Shown piece after piece: positions 47,972 through 55,530 of a stretch of DNA of 64,000 nucleotides (the stretch's first letter is position 1; each line of letters begins with the position of its first letter). Both the position numbers and the translations under genes were made by a program. The notes under the pieces were generated by a model. That model had not been told where the DNA came from. It did not search any database and saw only the letters and a list, made by a program, of their open reading frames with translations. Source of the stretch: JBGNFV01 sp049645705 (lineage in GTDB: Bacteria > Bacteroidota > Bacteroidia > Cytophagales > Cyclobacteriaceae). Location: assembly GCA_049645705.1 (NCBI GenBank), contig JBARUK010000013.1:10280-74279 (forward strand), in the 5' to 3' direction.

Positions 47972-48819
47972 TGAGAAAAGGCATCATTTCTGCACCCTGG
48001 TGCATGGCATGTGTCCTTGTGCCTATTATCTTATTATTTAGCCAGACAGGGTTTACCCAGGAAACCAAAGTGGAATTCACAGAACGCCATTACCTGCAGA
48101 CAGGTATCGGGCTTAGCGTTTTAAAAGCTAAAGACGCTAACCTGTCACCGCTGACCTTTAGTGGTAGTGGCCCTGCATTACAGTTGGGTTTCCTTAAGAG
48201 TAACCGCCTGTTTGAAAAAGCAAACATTTATTTTTCATATACACCACTGGGTCACCCTACAGCAGTAAGCACTACCGTAGAGTCATTTGCTTTTGACATG
48301 GGCTATACCCGGCTGTATCCTGTATTGATTTTATCTCCAGGCTTACAGGTAAAAGCTGGCGGTCGAGCTAGCCTCTGGGGAAACGGCAGACTAAATTCCC
48401 TGTATAGCAACAACCTGCTCAGCTATGAGCTGGCTTTATCCGCCGAAGCTGCAGCCCGTCTTTCATATGACCTTACTATAGGAGACAAAGATGTGCAACT
48501 GGCGTGGGACCTCTCCTTACCCCTTCTGTCATATATAATACGACCAGCCGAAGGCCTCCCCTATCCTATAGAGTATCTTGAAGATGGTGAATTTAACCTG
48601 GAAGATGACGGACTGCCCGGGGCTACACTTTTCAGTGGTAAAATAGGCAGTCTGCACAATCTGCGAGCCATATCCGCAGATATATCATTTACCTATTTTT
48701 TACAAAACAGCAATGCCCTTACACTCGGATACTCCTGGAACTACTACGACGCCAGGGTATATAACCGGGCCCAGGTTGCCAGTCATACCCTCATATTATC
48801 ATTGCTATTTAATTTGTAA
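47971..48819 (+). CDS. Secreted beta-rich protein, probable outer-membrane barrel
   Basis: This protein of 282 residues matches no family I recognise. It has a signal peptide (hydrophobic core ~12-27, cleavage probably near residue 30). The rest alternates polar and aromatic or hydrophobic residues in short strands with Tyr/Leu-rich segments and ends in LILSLLFNL, as outer-membrane barrels often do. It is much too short for a TolC channel and has no TolC coiled coils. Being co-translated with the MacA-like adaptor, it could be an accessory outer-membrane component or an immunity factor. This role is inferred from position only. Confidence 0.6.
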   Translation: MRKGIISAPWCMACVLVPIILLFSQTGFTQETKVEFTERHYLQTGIGLSVLKAKDANLSPLTFSGSGPALQLGFLKSNRLFEKANIYFSYTPLGHPTAVSTTVESFAFDMGYTRLYPVLILSPGLQVKAGGRASLWGNGRLNSLYSNNLLSYELALSAEAAARLSYDLTIGDKDVQLAWDLSLPLLSYIIRPAEGLPYPIEYLEDGEFNLEDDGLPGATLFSGKIGSLHNLRAISADISFTYFLQNSNALTLGYSWNYYDARVYNRAQVASHTLILSLLFNL

Positions 48820-48821
48820 TC

Positions 48822-49817
48822 ATGCGCTATTTATATATTATCATTACTTCCTTACTGCTAGTCTCCTGCGAAAACGCTCTTATGGAAGACGAAAGCACCC
48901 ATAGCCCAGCCGTAAATTATGAATTTCTGTACAATGAAGTAAAAGCCTATTACCCATACCTGGAATACAAAAATATACCATGGGAAAATCTGGATGCCAC
49001 ATGGCGTACTCAACTAGGTGAAGAAATGAGTGATGAAGAGCTGTTTGACCTTTTTAGCCAAATGCTTCACGAGCTCAAAGATGGGCACGTGATGCTACAG
49101 TCCCATAATCAAACCTACCACTATTTTATCCCGGGAGCATCAAATTTTGATCTTAACCTCGTCCGTCAGAACTACCTGCAAAACAGCGCCGGATATTATC
49201 AGCAAAATGGTGCCTTCTCTTATGGCATACTACCATCCGGTATAGGGTATATATATTACCCTTCATTCGAAAGCCGCATTTCACGTATAGATTACATCCT
49301 GGATTATTTCCGGGCTAACGAAGTAAATGCCATTATACTGGATATACGTAACAATAGCGGTGGAAGTACAGCTAACGTAACCGGACTTGCTGCAAAGTTT
49401 ACAGAAAAAAGGTTTCACGGGGGTTATACCATATTCAAAAGAGGAGAAAACTCACAGACAGAAAAACTCAATATATATGTGGAGTCCTCCCATATGGCCT
49501 GGACCAGCCCTGTAGTAATCTTAACGAACAAAGGTACCTATAGTGCCGCCAGCTACTTTACACAGATTATTAAAGAGCTGGGGCATGTCACCGTAATAGG
49601 CGATACAACAGGAGGCGGAGGCGGTATGCCTATCGAGCGGGTCATGCCTAATGGTTGGTTGCTTAAGCTTACACAGAGTGCCTTTCACGGTGTAGATGGA
49701 TTTAACATCGAAAACGGGGTACCTCCGCACATCTACCAATCCCTGACACCTGAAAGCCAGGCAGAGGGTAAGGACAACATAATTGAAAGGGCGATTTTAG
49801 AAATAGAGCAAATGTAG
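48822..49817 (+). CDS. S41-family lipoprotein protease
   Basis: This 331-residue protein has a lipoprotein signal (lipobox LLLVSC, with Cys at about 16) and an S41 peptidase domain of the Tricorn/IRBP-like kind. Visible motifs are DGH (His89), LDIRNNSGG and a Ser motif SAAS at 241-244, followed by a GDTTGGGGG stretch where CtpA-type enzymes have their catalytic Lys. The Ser-His (Tricorn-like) rather than the Ser-Lys mechanism is therefore likely. It would act at the periplasmic face of a membrane. As the last gene of the operon it might process the peptide product, or degrade it for self-protection. Both ideas are inference from context. Confidence 0.82.
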   Translation: MRYLYIIITSLLLVSCENALMEDESTHSPAVNYEFLYNEVKAYYPYLEYKNIPWENLDATWRTQLGEEMSDEELFDLFSQMLHELKDGHVMLQSHNQTYHYFIPGASNFDLNLVRQNYLQNSAGYYQQNGAFSYGILPSGIGYIYYPSFESRISRIDYILDYFRANEVNAIILDIRNNSGGSTANVTGLAAKFTEKRFHGGYTIFKRGENSQTEKLNIYVESSHMAWTSPVVILTNKGTYSAASYFTQIIKELGHVTVIGDTTGGGGGMPIERVMPNGWLLKLTQSAFHGVDGFNIENGVPPHIYQSLTPESQAEGKDNIIERAILEIEQM

Positions 49818-49954
49818 CCACTTTTTTTAACTATACACTGTAGACTTGCGGAGATCTATGTACCCGAGAAGGTGCATTGCCTTCTAAGCTCCTTAAATAA
49901 TTAGACTGAGAATTCTATAAGTTAAATTTACCAACTTGTATCTCGAGCTATTAG

Positions 49955-50190
49955 ACAGCTGAACAGAAGCTGCAGATCCTCTTGGAAGCGGAAAAGGTAG
50001 GCGGTACAGCCCCCATCCGTAAGTACGGTATCTACCAGTACTTTCTATCAATCGAAGGAGAAGTATGATACTGGTGGTATAGGTGCCTTAATCTGCAAGC
50101 ACTAAAAAGCAGCTCCAGAGCTTAAGCCCTACAATAGAGAAAATCTGCAGTTGAAAGAGATGCTGGCAGTAAAGAGCCGGTCATGTGCAT
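49955..50190 (+). pseudogene. Transposase N-terminal remnant (helix-turn-helix)
   Basis: Translation of this stretch gives a recognisable transposase OrfA-like N-terminus beginning AEQKLQILLEAEKVG, then IRKYGIYQ. It continues across frameshifts and stops with pieces equivalent to YDTGGIEALNLQ and NLQLKEMLAVKE. This is the usual helix-turn-helix plus leucine-rich region of IS3-like first reading frames. Several stops make it non-functional. It is unrelated in sequence to the intact IS3 element 1 kb downstream. Confidence 0.55.
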
Positions 50191-50604
50191 TTAAGAAGAG
50201 CGTGCAGTACTGCAATTTAAATCCATAACTTGATGGAACAGAGTTTCATTCAGACCGAGTACGCACTCATCTAATCTACCAAGGGATTGTCAATTAATCA
50301 GCGGTGATCTGCGAGACCGAGTTTCGATTCTTATTTTAATGGAACTGGGTTTGCATCCAAGAAGCTCTTTGATTATTTTACCTTCCGGAAGAGGTGCCGA
50401 TATGTGGAGATATTCCGGTAGTTACAATTCACGCAATGCTTTTATATCCGGTTACTGCCTTCCAACTCCGTCGTCTGTACGTTAAGCTAATGTGCACTGT
50501 AGTGGTAGATTTTAGTCAATTAAATTTTGTTGAAAGGTGATTTGGATTTTTGAAGGATGAGGATTACAGTAAATTAATAGGATATCTTTGAAAGGTGGGT
50601 TTTT

Positions 50605-50702
50605 GGGCGTGCCTCGCTTATCAGCGGGTCGGGCTTTCGCTACTCGCCCCAGGCCTCCTTCGTCGTCCATTGGCTCAAACATGCCGCTCTATCCCTCACG
50701 CA
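50605..50702 (-). repeat. GC-rich repeat, copy 1 (GCGTgAGGGA ... ACGCCC)
   Basis: Read on the minus strand this element starts GCGTGAGGGATAGAGC and ends in GGCACGCCC. A similar element with GCGTTAGGGACTGAGC at its start and GGGAACGCCC at its end lies at 52852-52943 on the plus strand. The interior is GC-rich, with short complementary blocks that could fold. It contrasts with the AT-rich surroundings. I recall elements of this type being scattered in Bacteroidota genomes, but no function is known to me. Confidence 0.5.
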
Positions 50703-51246
50703 AGGTGGAAGTTGAGAAATGTGTAATTTCAGATTCACTAAATTCAGGCCACTCGCCTTAAAACAGCCATACGAGCTGATAGTGGCTTAAGGTATTGGCA
50801 GAAGCTCAGAAATCAATCTATTAGCCTGTCCTTTCCATAAAATTCGATAATCAGTGAATGGCTATTAGCGAGAAATAGAAATAACCACCTTCTTCTGGAG
50901 TGGGCATATCGAAAACAAGCGTATGAACTATCCTATCAAAGAGGAGGTAATTGTAGAGAAAGATGGTGTAGCACACGGGATTTGGAGCCATGTCTTAGGC
51001 AGTTAGATAGCCTCAAGCTTATAAGATCTGCCAATGAAATACTTATCAACTTTCTAGTCTCAGCTGGGATTTGTCAATCCCGATCATGACTGAAAATCTT
51101 TAAAACAGATAAACAAGCTAATAAGCCATTGAAGAGTTTAGCTACCAATGAGATCTATAAATCCCAAGTAACATATTACAATCATATCGATCAGATATTA
51201 GAGCTATAGAGGAGAGTGGAGTTGCAACAAAAAAGTGGACATATAA

Positions 51247-52077
51247 TTAAGCGGCAATGGATAATTGATTCAGTTCGTGTTCTATCTGTTTAGGTGTTTT
51301 ATAGCCTAGTGCCGAATGCAGTCTCTTTCTATTATACCACAGCTCTATGTATTGAAAGATGACTGCATTTATCTGGGTTTTTGATAACCTTGGCAAGCCG
51401 TATATTGCTTCAACCTTTAGTGATTTAAAAAAGCTCTCCATAACCGCGTTATCCCAGCAGTTAGCTCTTCTGCTCATGCTTTGCCTGATAACTTTCAACG
51501 ACTTCAGGTAGCTTCTAAAGGCTGTACATGCGTATTGTATGCCACGGTCTGAATGAAAGATCATGTCTGCTTTGGGCCGTCTGTTGGTTACTGCCATTTT
51601 CATGGCCGGTATGACTGTTTTACTCGTGTGCATAGAGTTAGATATAGCCCAGCCTATTATCTGTCTGTCAGCCAGGTCCATTACTGCAGTCAGGTACCTC
51701 CAACCTTCTTTTACCCTGATATAGGTAATATCAGATACCCATGCTTTTCCAGTCTCTGTAATGTTAAATTTACGGTTCAGCAGGTTAGGCGATAGTCTGA
51801 AGTTATGCTTGCTGTCGGTAGTCACTCTGAACTTCTTTTTGTGTTTGCTTCTTATAGCCAGCTTCTTCATCAACCTGGCTACTCTGGGTTTAAAGACCTT
51901 TATGCCACGTTCCAGTAGGGCTCTGGTGATTCGTGGCGAGCCATAGGAACTGTCGCTCTCAGCATATACTTTTTTGATTTCTTTACTCAACCTGAGGTTT
52001 TGTTCTGATCGCTGGGAAGAAGGGCTGGTCAGCCACTTATAATAGCCACTTCTGCTCACTTTAAAGCACTTACACAT
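51247..52077 (-). CDS. IS3-family transposase, OrfB (DDE integrase)
   Basis: This is the catalytic half of the transposase (276 residues as drawn). An HTH_21-like segment is followed by the rve integrase core. The DDE residues are visible as WVSDITY, FHSDRG and NAVMESFF, and the C-terminal YNRKRLHSALGY is typical of IS3 elements. The frame is open upstream of this Met as far as the A6G site at 52158-52164. The real product is therefore probably an OrfAB fusion made by -1 frameshifting rather than a protein starting at 52077. All key residues are intact, so the element may still be active. Confidence 0.92.
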   Translation of the reverse strand: MCKCFKVSRSGYYKWLTSPSSQRSEQNLRLSKEIKKVYAESDSSYGSPRITRALLERGIKVFKPRVARLMKKLAIRSKHKKKFRVTTDSKHNFRLSPNLLNRKFNITETGKAWVSDITYIRVKEGWRYLTAVMDLADRQIIGWAISNSMHTSKTVIPAMKMAVTNRRPKADMIFHSDRGIQYACTAFRSYLKSLKVIRQSMSRRANCWDNAVMESFFKSLKVEAIYGLPRLSKTQINAVIFQYIELWYNRKRLHSALGYKTPKQIEHELNQLSIAA

Positions 52078-52109
52078 CTTCTCAATGGGAAATAGGTGGC
52101 GGTGATCCG

Positions 52110-52424
52110 CTATGAATTGGAAGATCTCCCATCGCTCTTGGAAAAGATGCTTATGGCCTTTTTTAAGATGTCACGCTCCATCTTGGCATCCCGCAACTCT
52201 TTTTCTAGTCGCTTGATCTTCTCCTCTTCAGGATTCAGCTTAGTCTTTCCATGGCCTGGAAAACTCTTGTCAGGACTCTTTTCATGCTCACTGCGCCATC
52301 TATAGATCAGTTCCGGGCGAAGTCCCAGATCATTAGCCAGTTCTTTGATATTGTCCCGCTGATAGCTCATCTCTACCACTTCTTTCTTAAAAGCAGCATC
52401 GTAAATCTTGCGTTCGTAACTCAT
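52110..52424 (-). CDS. IS3-family transposase, OrfA (helix-turn-helix)
   Basis: The first reading frame of the IS3 element gives about 104 residues with an HTH_Tnp_1 domain (SYERKIYDAAFKKEVV... LGLRPELIYRWR) and a leucine-zipper-like tail (EEEKIKRLEKELRDAKMER). I chose the ATG at 52424 over the upstream GTG at 52445. The motif A AAA AAG (52164 to 52158) lies at the codons for KK in DILKKAISIF. A -1 slip there leads directly into the OrfB frame, the usual way this family makes its active transposase. Confidence 0.88.
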   Translation of the reverse strand: MSYERKIYDAAFKKEVVEMSYQRDNIKELANDLGLRPELIYRWRSEHEKSPDKSFPGHGKTKLNPEEEKIKRLEKELRDAKMERDILKKAISIFSKSDGRSSNS

Positions 52425-52481
52425 ATGTCTAAGGTAATAAATCACCCTTAACTTACTGTCTACTCAAAGGTAGCAACTCCA

Positions 52482-52623
52482 CATCATCCCAGGTGGCCCT
52501 TAATAATTGATAGGCATCCCTGGCTGACTTTATGGTCGGTCTGTCTTTAGCCTTTACCTTTTAGGTATATACGACCTGAATTTCTGAAACATGATTTACC
52601 GGAGGTAAAGAGATCTTATACAT
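52482..52623 (-). pseudogene. 5' fragment of a second RadC-like gene, cut by the IS element
   Basis: Reading down from the ATG at 52623 gives MYKISLPPVNHVSEIQVV, then an in-frame TAA, then KVKAKDRPTIKSARDAYQLL...TWDD up to the IS edge. This aligns with the N-terminus of the RadC-like protein at 240-743 (PTIKLSYS..., SWQAYQLLLKHWD). Even the bases before the start (TTGATTATG) are the same in both. The gene is dead: it has a stop codon and loses everything after about residue 48. Sequence on the far side of the IS is not the missing part. Confidence 0.75.
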
Positions 52624-52649
52624 AATCAATACGTTTTAGGGTGAGAGTT

Positions 52650-52800
52650 TAATTATGTGTACCTCTTCCGGTGGCGGGCAATCAAGGCCAAAAGGAAACG
52701 GAATAAATGAAGGCATAGCGGGCCGGGCTGGTGTTTATGCCGTAATCTTATGGCCGCTACAGCCACCCGAAACCGGAACTTAGCGCATAATTAGTCTCTC
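52650..52800 (-). repeat. Leader repeat copy 2, upstream of RadC-like fragment
   Basis: This is the inverted counterpart of 65-215. Matching blocks, read on the plus strand here, include CCTCTTCCGG, GGAATAAATGAAGG, GCGGGCCGGGC, GTGTTTATG and ACCGGA...GCGC..AATT. It lies just 5' of the truncated RadC-like gene, as copy 1 does for the intact one. The two copies point towards each other across about 52 kb and so enclose the whole lipopeptide operon. Confidence 0.8.
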
Positions 52801-52851
52801 ACACGACCTCTTTTAAAGGGCTAAAGGCATTGCCTAAAAAATGAATACTCC

Positions 52852-52943
52852 GCGTTAGGGACTGAGCCACTGTGGGAGCCCGTTGTGGGTAGAGCGATGG
52901 AAGGCGACTTCCGCTAGCCAGCGGACGGCCCGGAGGGAACGCC
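52852..52943 (+). repeat. GC-rich repeat, copy 2 (GCGTTAGGGA ... ACGCCC)
   Basis: This element starts GCGTTAGGGACTGAGC and ends GGAGGGAACGCCC, with a GC-rich interior containing small complementary blocks (CTTCCGCTAG / CTAGCCAGCGG). It shares its end motifs and general make-up with 50605-50702 on the other strand; the interiors are only partly alike. Together the two copies bracket the IS3 element and the RadC fragment. No open reading frame of note lies within it. Confidence 0.5.
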
Positions 52944-52990
52944 CACCTGAACGAGAAAACCTGTATAATTATCCGCGCTTACTACCAGGC

Positions 52991-53636
52991 TTATTTCCAC
53001 AAAACGATTATAGTACCAATACATCTATACACGCCGATGACAGAAGAGGTACTCCTGCAGGAGGCCTCTGTCTTATTCTTCAAAATGAAATCTTTATAGG
53101 GCTTAGGGCTTTGATACATTACCAAAAATGTTCGCTCTTCCTGTGGAAAGGTCTGGTTCTGCTTGTTGAAGATATCGCCTTTCAACTTTCTGGATACTAT
53201 TCTGGAAAGTCGGGTGCCTCCGGCCATGATAAGCAAATAGCCGGTTATAGTTGTGCCACTGTATAGGTAGAACAGGCTACTTTCCTCCATTTGAATCTGG
53301 AGGACTAAGTGGCTCAGCGATAACAGGAGTATACCGGGTACTAAGATTTGTATTGCCGAGGAGACAGTCAAAGCCTCAGATTTCTTTCCTCTGGCCCCTA
53401 TCAGAGATACAATTAAGACGCCTAAGGCTACTGCCTTAACTGTACAAGATGTGTTGAAAAAGCCCTGTATTGGCTATGTTGACCAGCAGCCGGTCGGTGA
53501 TCTCTGCCGTCAAACCCCAAGCCTCAAACTGCCCGTAGCCATAGTAGTAAATGTGAAGCCCAAGCAGACTGACAGATATCAGCCTGGTCCAGTCAATAAT
53601 CTTCCGAAGCCCCTCGGTATTTTCCCCTGTATGCAT
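52991..53636 (-). pseudogene. TraG/YWFCY-type conjugative coupling protein, 5' remnant
   Basis: The minus strand encodes the N-terminus of a Bacteroidota TraG coupling protein. It starts MHTGENTEGLRKIIDWTRL, with aromatic transmembrane segments (HIYYYGYGQFEAWGL). Near 53440 the frame shifts; the continuation TVKAVALGVLIVSLIGARG, then LVLQIQMEE and DIFNKQNQTFPQEER, is in another frame. It ends after about 190 residues in unrelated sequence, long before the ATPase P-loop region. It is a dead fragment of a conjugative transposon. This supports acquisition or rearrangement of this area through integrative elements. Confidence 0.82.
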
Positions 53637-53826
53637 GGTGATAATGTTTGGTACAGGGGGAAGGTGGAGAAGGCTGGTGTTAGGTGTTCACAAGGTGGGG
53701 GGTAATTAATATAATAGGTTTATGCAGATGGAATATGCTTTGTATGCTATAACCGATATCACAATTTTTTATTACATATTTAATACTTTCATAAGTATCT
53801 TAAAATAAACTTCATGAAAGATAAAG

Positions 53827-53857
53827 TTGACATTATGAGAACTAGTGCTAAATTTTG
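53827..53857 (+). promoter_or_regulatory. Candidate Bacteroidota-type promoter of the oxidase gene
   Basis: TTG (53827-53829) is followed after 19 bp by TAAATTTTG (53849-53857). This is the TTTG-N19-TAnnTTTG arrangement with one extra T in the -7 element. It lies about 50 bp before the ATG at 53906, in strongly AT-rich DNA, and is the best match in the gap after the TraG remnant. Confidence 0.35.
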
Positions 53858-53905
53858 ACAATTTCTAATTAAAACCATTAGCTACTATTGAAACAATTCC
53901 CAACT

Positions 53906-55309
53906 ATGAAGGAAATTACAAAAGAGGAAAAATTATTTGGCGTCTATAGTGAGATAATTTCAATTTGCGGAGAATCCCTGGTTGAGCTACCCTCTCGACA
54001 AAATAAATTTTACGGCAAAGATGAAACTATGAATAAGGAATATTCTTTCGATATTCTTGTCAAACCCCGTACTACCCAGCAAATCGCCGACATTATGAAG
54101 GTCTGTAATAGGTGTAAAGTGGGTATTACTATTAGAGGCGGTGGAACGGGAGTAACTGGAGGAGCCTTGCCGGTAGATGGAGGGGTAGTACTATCAATGG
54201 AAAAGCTTAACCAAATTATTAAAGTAGATAAGCTTGATCGAATTGCCATCCTGGAGGCAGGGGTGATTGCCGAGAATTTTTATAATGAATTGGAGAAATT
54301 CAATTTATTTTTTCCTATCCAACCAGGAAGTTCCGGAAGTTGTCAGATAGGAGGGAATGTTTCAGAAAATTCTGGCAGCATTAACTCTTGTAAATATGGG
54401 GTAATGAGCGATTATGTCTTGAACCTCGAAGTAGTTTTAGCATCTGGAGAAATCATCTGGACAGGAACAAATGTTAGAAAGGACACTGCAGGGCTAAACC
54501 TTACACAATTGTTCGCAGGAAGTGAAGGAATATTAGGGGTTATCACTAAGGTCGTACTACGTCTCATAAATAAACCGAGAAAAGAAATACACCTACTGGC
54601 AGGGTTTAAAAGTATTAAAAATGCCATAATGTTTTGTCAGGCATTGAATCAAACCGATATAGAACCCAGTGCTGTGGAGCTTCTGGATAAAGCGTCCATC
54701 GAAATGTGTGAACAACATTTTGGATATGCCATGTTTCCCAAAGAAGCAAACCAAGCACATCTGATTATCAAACTGGAGGGCCAATCTGAAGATCACATTT
54801 TTTCTTTATTAGAGCGCATTCAAACGCTAAGTCAAGAACTAGTGGAAGAGCCTATGCTAATAGGGCAGAGTGAAGAAGAGATCAAGAAAATTTGGACTTT
54901 CAGAAAAGGTATGGGTCAAATCCTAAAAACCGGAGGAAGAACTTACCGAGACATTGATGCTACTGTAAGGCTGTCAAAAATAAAAGATTATGTGGATTTG
55001 ATTGATGGACTGGCCAAAAAGCATACTGCCGAAATTGTAAAATTCGGACATATACTTGACGGTAATCTTCATACAATGCTTATTTTTAATAAAGAGGATG
55101 ATTCTCACCAATACGATAAAGTCGTAGAAGAAATTTATACAGGGGTTAAGAAATTGGGTGGTACCATTACTGGTGAGCATGGAATAGGTTTTATTCAAAA
55201 AGAATATTTAAAAAACCAAATAGGCGAGACTAACTACATTATACTAAAAGAAATAAAAGCTATTCTTGATCCAAATGATATATTAAATCCAAAAAAAGTA
55301 ATACTTTAA
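53906..55309 (+). CDS. FAD-linked oxidase, GlcD/D-2-hydroxyacid dehydrogenase family
   Basis: This flavoprotein (about 467 residues) has an N-terminal FAD_binding_4 (PCMH) domain, with IRGGGTGVTGGALP and QPGSSGSCQIGGNVSENSG, and a C-terminal FAD-oxidase_C domain ending GGTITGEHGIGFIQKEYL ... DPNDILNPKK. Family members oxidise 2-hydroxyacids to 2-oxoacids. I chose the ATG at 53906 over the TTG at 53888. In this setting the natural substrate would be 4-hydroxymandelate, giving 4-hydroxyphenylglyoxylate. That step is catalysed by an unrelated FMN enzyme (Hmo) in vancomycin-type clusters, so this would be a replacement by another family. Lactate- or glycolate-type activity is the alternative. A separate promoter appears to drive it, and a 220-bp gap follows. 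Confidence 0.85.
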   Translation: MKEITKEEKLFGVYSEIISICGESLVELPSRQNKFYGKDETMNKEYSFDILVKPRTTQQIADIMKVCNRCKVGITIRGGGTGVTGGALPVDGGVVLSMEKLNQIIKVDKLDRIAILEAGVIAENFYNELEKFNLFFPIQPGSSGSCQIGGNVSENSGSINSCKYGVMSDYVLNLEVVLASGEIIWTGTNVRKDTAGLNLTQLFAGSEGILGVITKVVLRLINKPRKEIHLLAGFKSIKNAIMFCQALNQTDIEPSAVELLDKASIEMCEQHFGYAMFPKEANQAHLIIKLEGQSEDHIFSLLERIQTLSQELVEEPMLIGQSEEEIKKIWTFRKGMGQILKTGGRTYRDIDATVRLSKIKDYVDLIDGLAKKHTAEIVKFGHILDGNLHTMLIFNKEDDSHQYDKVVEEIYTGVKKLGGTITGEHGIGFIQKEYLKNQIGETNYIILKEIKAILDPNDILNPKKVIL

Positions 55310-55444
55310 AGAAATATGAAATAATTAATTTAATTAATTATAAATTAACTGACGCCTAATCCTATGACTAATAGAGCATTGTGACTAATTCAGTAACAAT
55401 ATATTAAATTACTAATAATCCTTCAATTAGAGTGTTTACACTCA

Positions 55445-55475
55445 TTGCACTAACAAAGACCCTCTCTTATCTTTG
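55445..55475 (+). promoter_or_regulatory. Bacteroidota-type promoter of the hydroxylase-aminotransferase gene
   Basis: TTG at 55445-55447 is followed after 20 bp by TATCTTTG at 55468-55475, an exact TAnnTTTG -7 element of the Bacteroidota sigma factor. The start codon of the fusion gene lies 55 bp further on. It is the clearest promoter in the window and would serve the next two genes, and possibly the NRPS. Confidence 0.55.
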
Positions 55476-55530
55476 ATAAAATGCTTGTCCAACCATCAGG
55501 CAGAAATTCTTTGTAATAATTCACCTAGCT

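Larger units (their letters stand above)
49818..51216. other. Decayed intergenic region between operon and IS element
   Basis: About 1.4 kb without an intact gene. It holds a readable transposase fragment (about 49955-50190), a GC-rich repeat (50605-50702) and further stretches with short broken protein-like pieces. One example is a YNHIDQILEL-like end just before the IS element at about 51178-51212. A T-run follows the protease stop at 49821, but I see no stem that would make it a clear terminator. The picture is one of accumulated, inactive mobile-element sequence. Confidence 0.6.
51217..52481 (-). mobile_element. IS3-family insertion sequence
   Basis: This is a complete-looking element of 1265 bp. 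Its ends form an imperfect inverted repeat: TGGAGTTGCAAC at the left, and the reverse complement TGGAGTTGCTAC at the right, with further matches inward (GTAGACAGTAAGTTAAG against GTGGACATATAATTAAG). It encodes two overlapping transposase frames on the minus strand, joined by a slippery A6G. No direct target duplication is visible: left flank ...GGAGAG, right flank CATCAT.... The right end interrupts a RadC-like gene fragment, but the left flank is not its continuation. This suggests deletion or recombination at the element. Confidence 0.9.

Noticed and set aside
47971..48819. TolC-like outer-membrane channel for the MacAB pump
   Set aside because: At 282 residues it is too short and lacks the long periplasmic coiled coils; only a general barrel-like character can be supported.
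49818..49850. Rho-independent terminator after the protease gene
   Set aside because: There is a T-run but no stable stem before it.
50605..52943. CRISPR array
   Set aside because: Only two dissimilar GC-rich copies in opposite orientation; no regular spacers and no cas genes.
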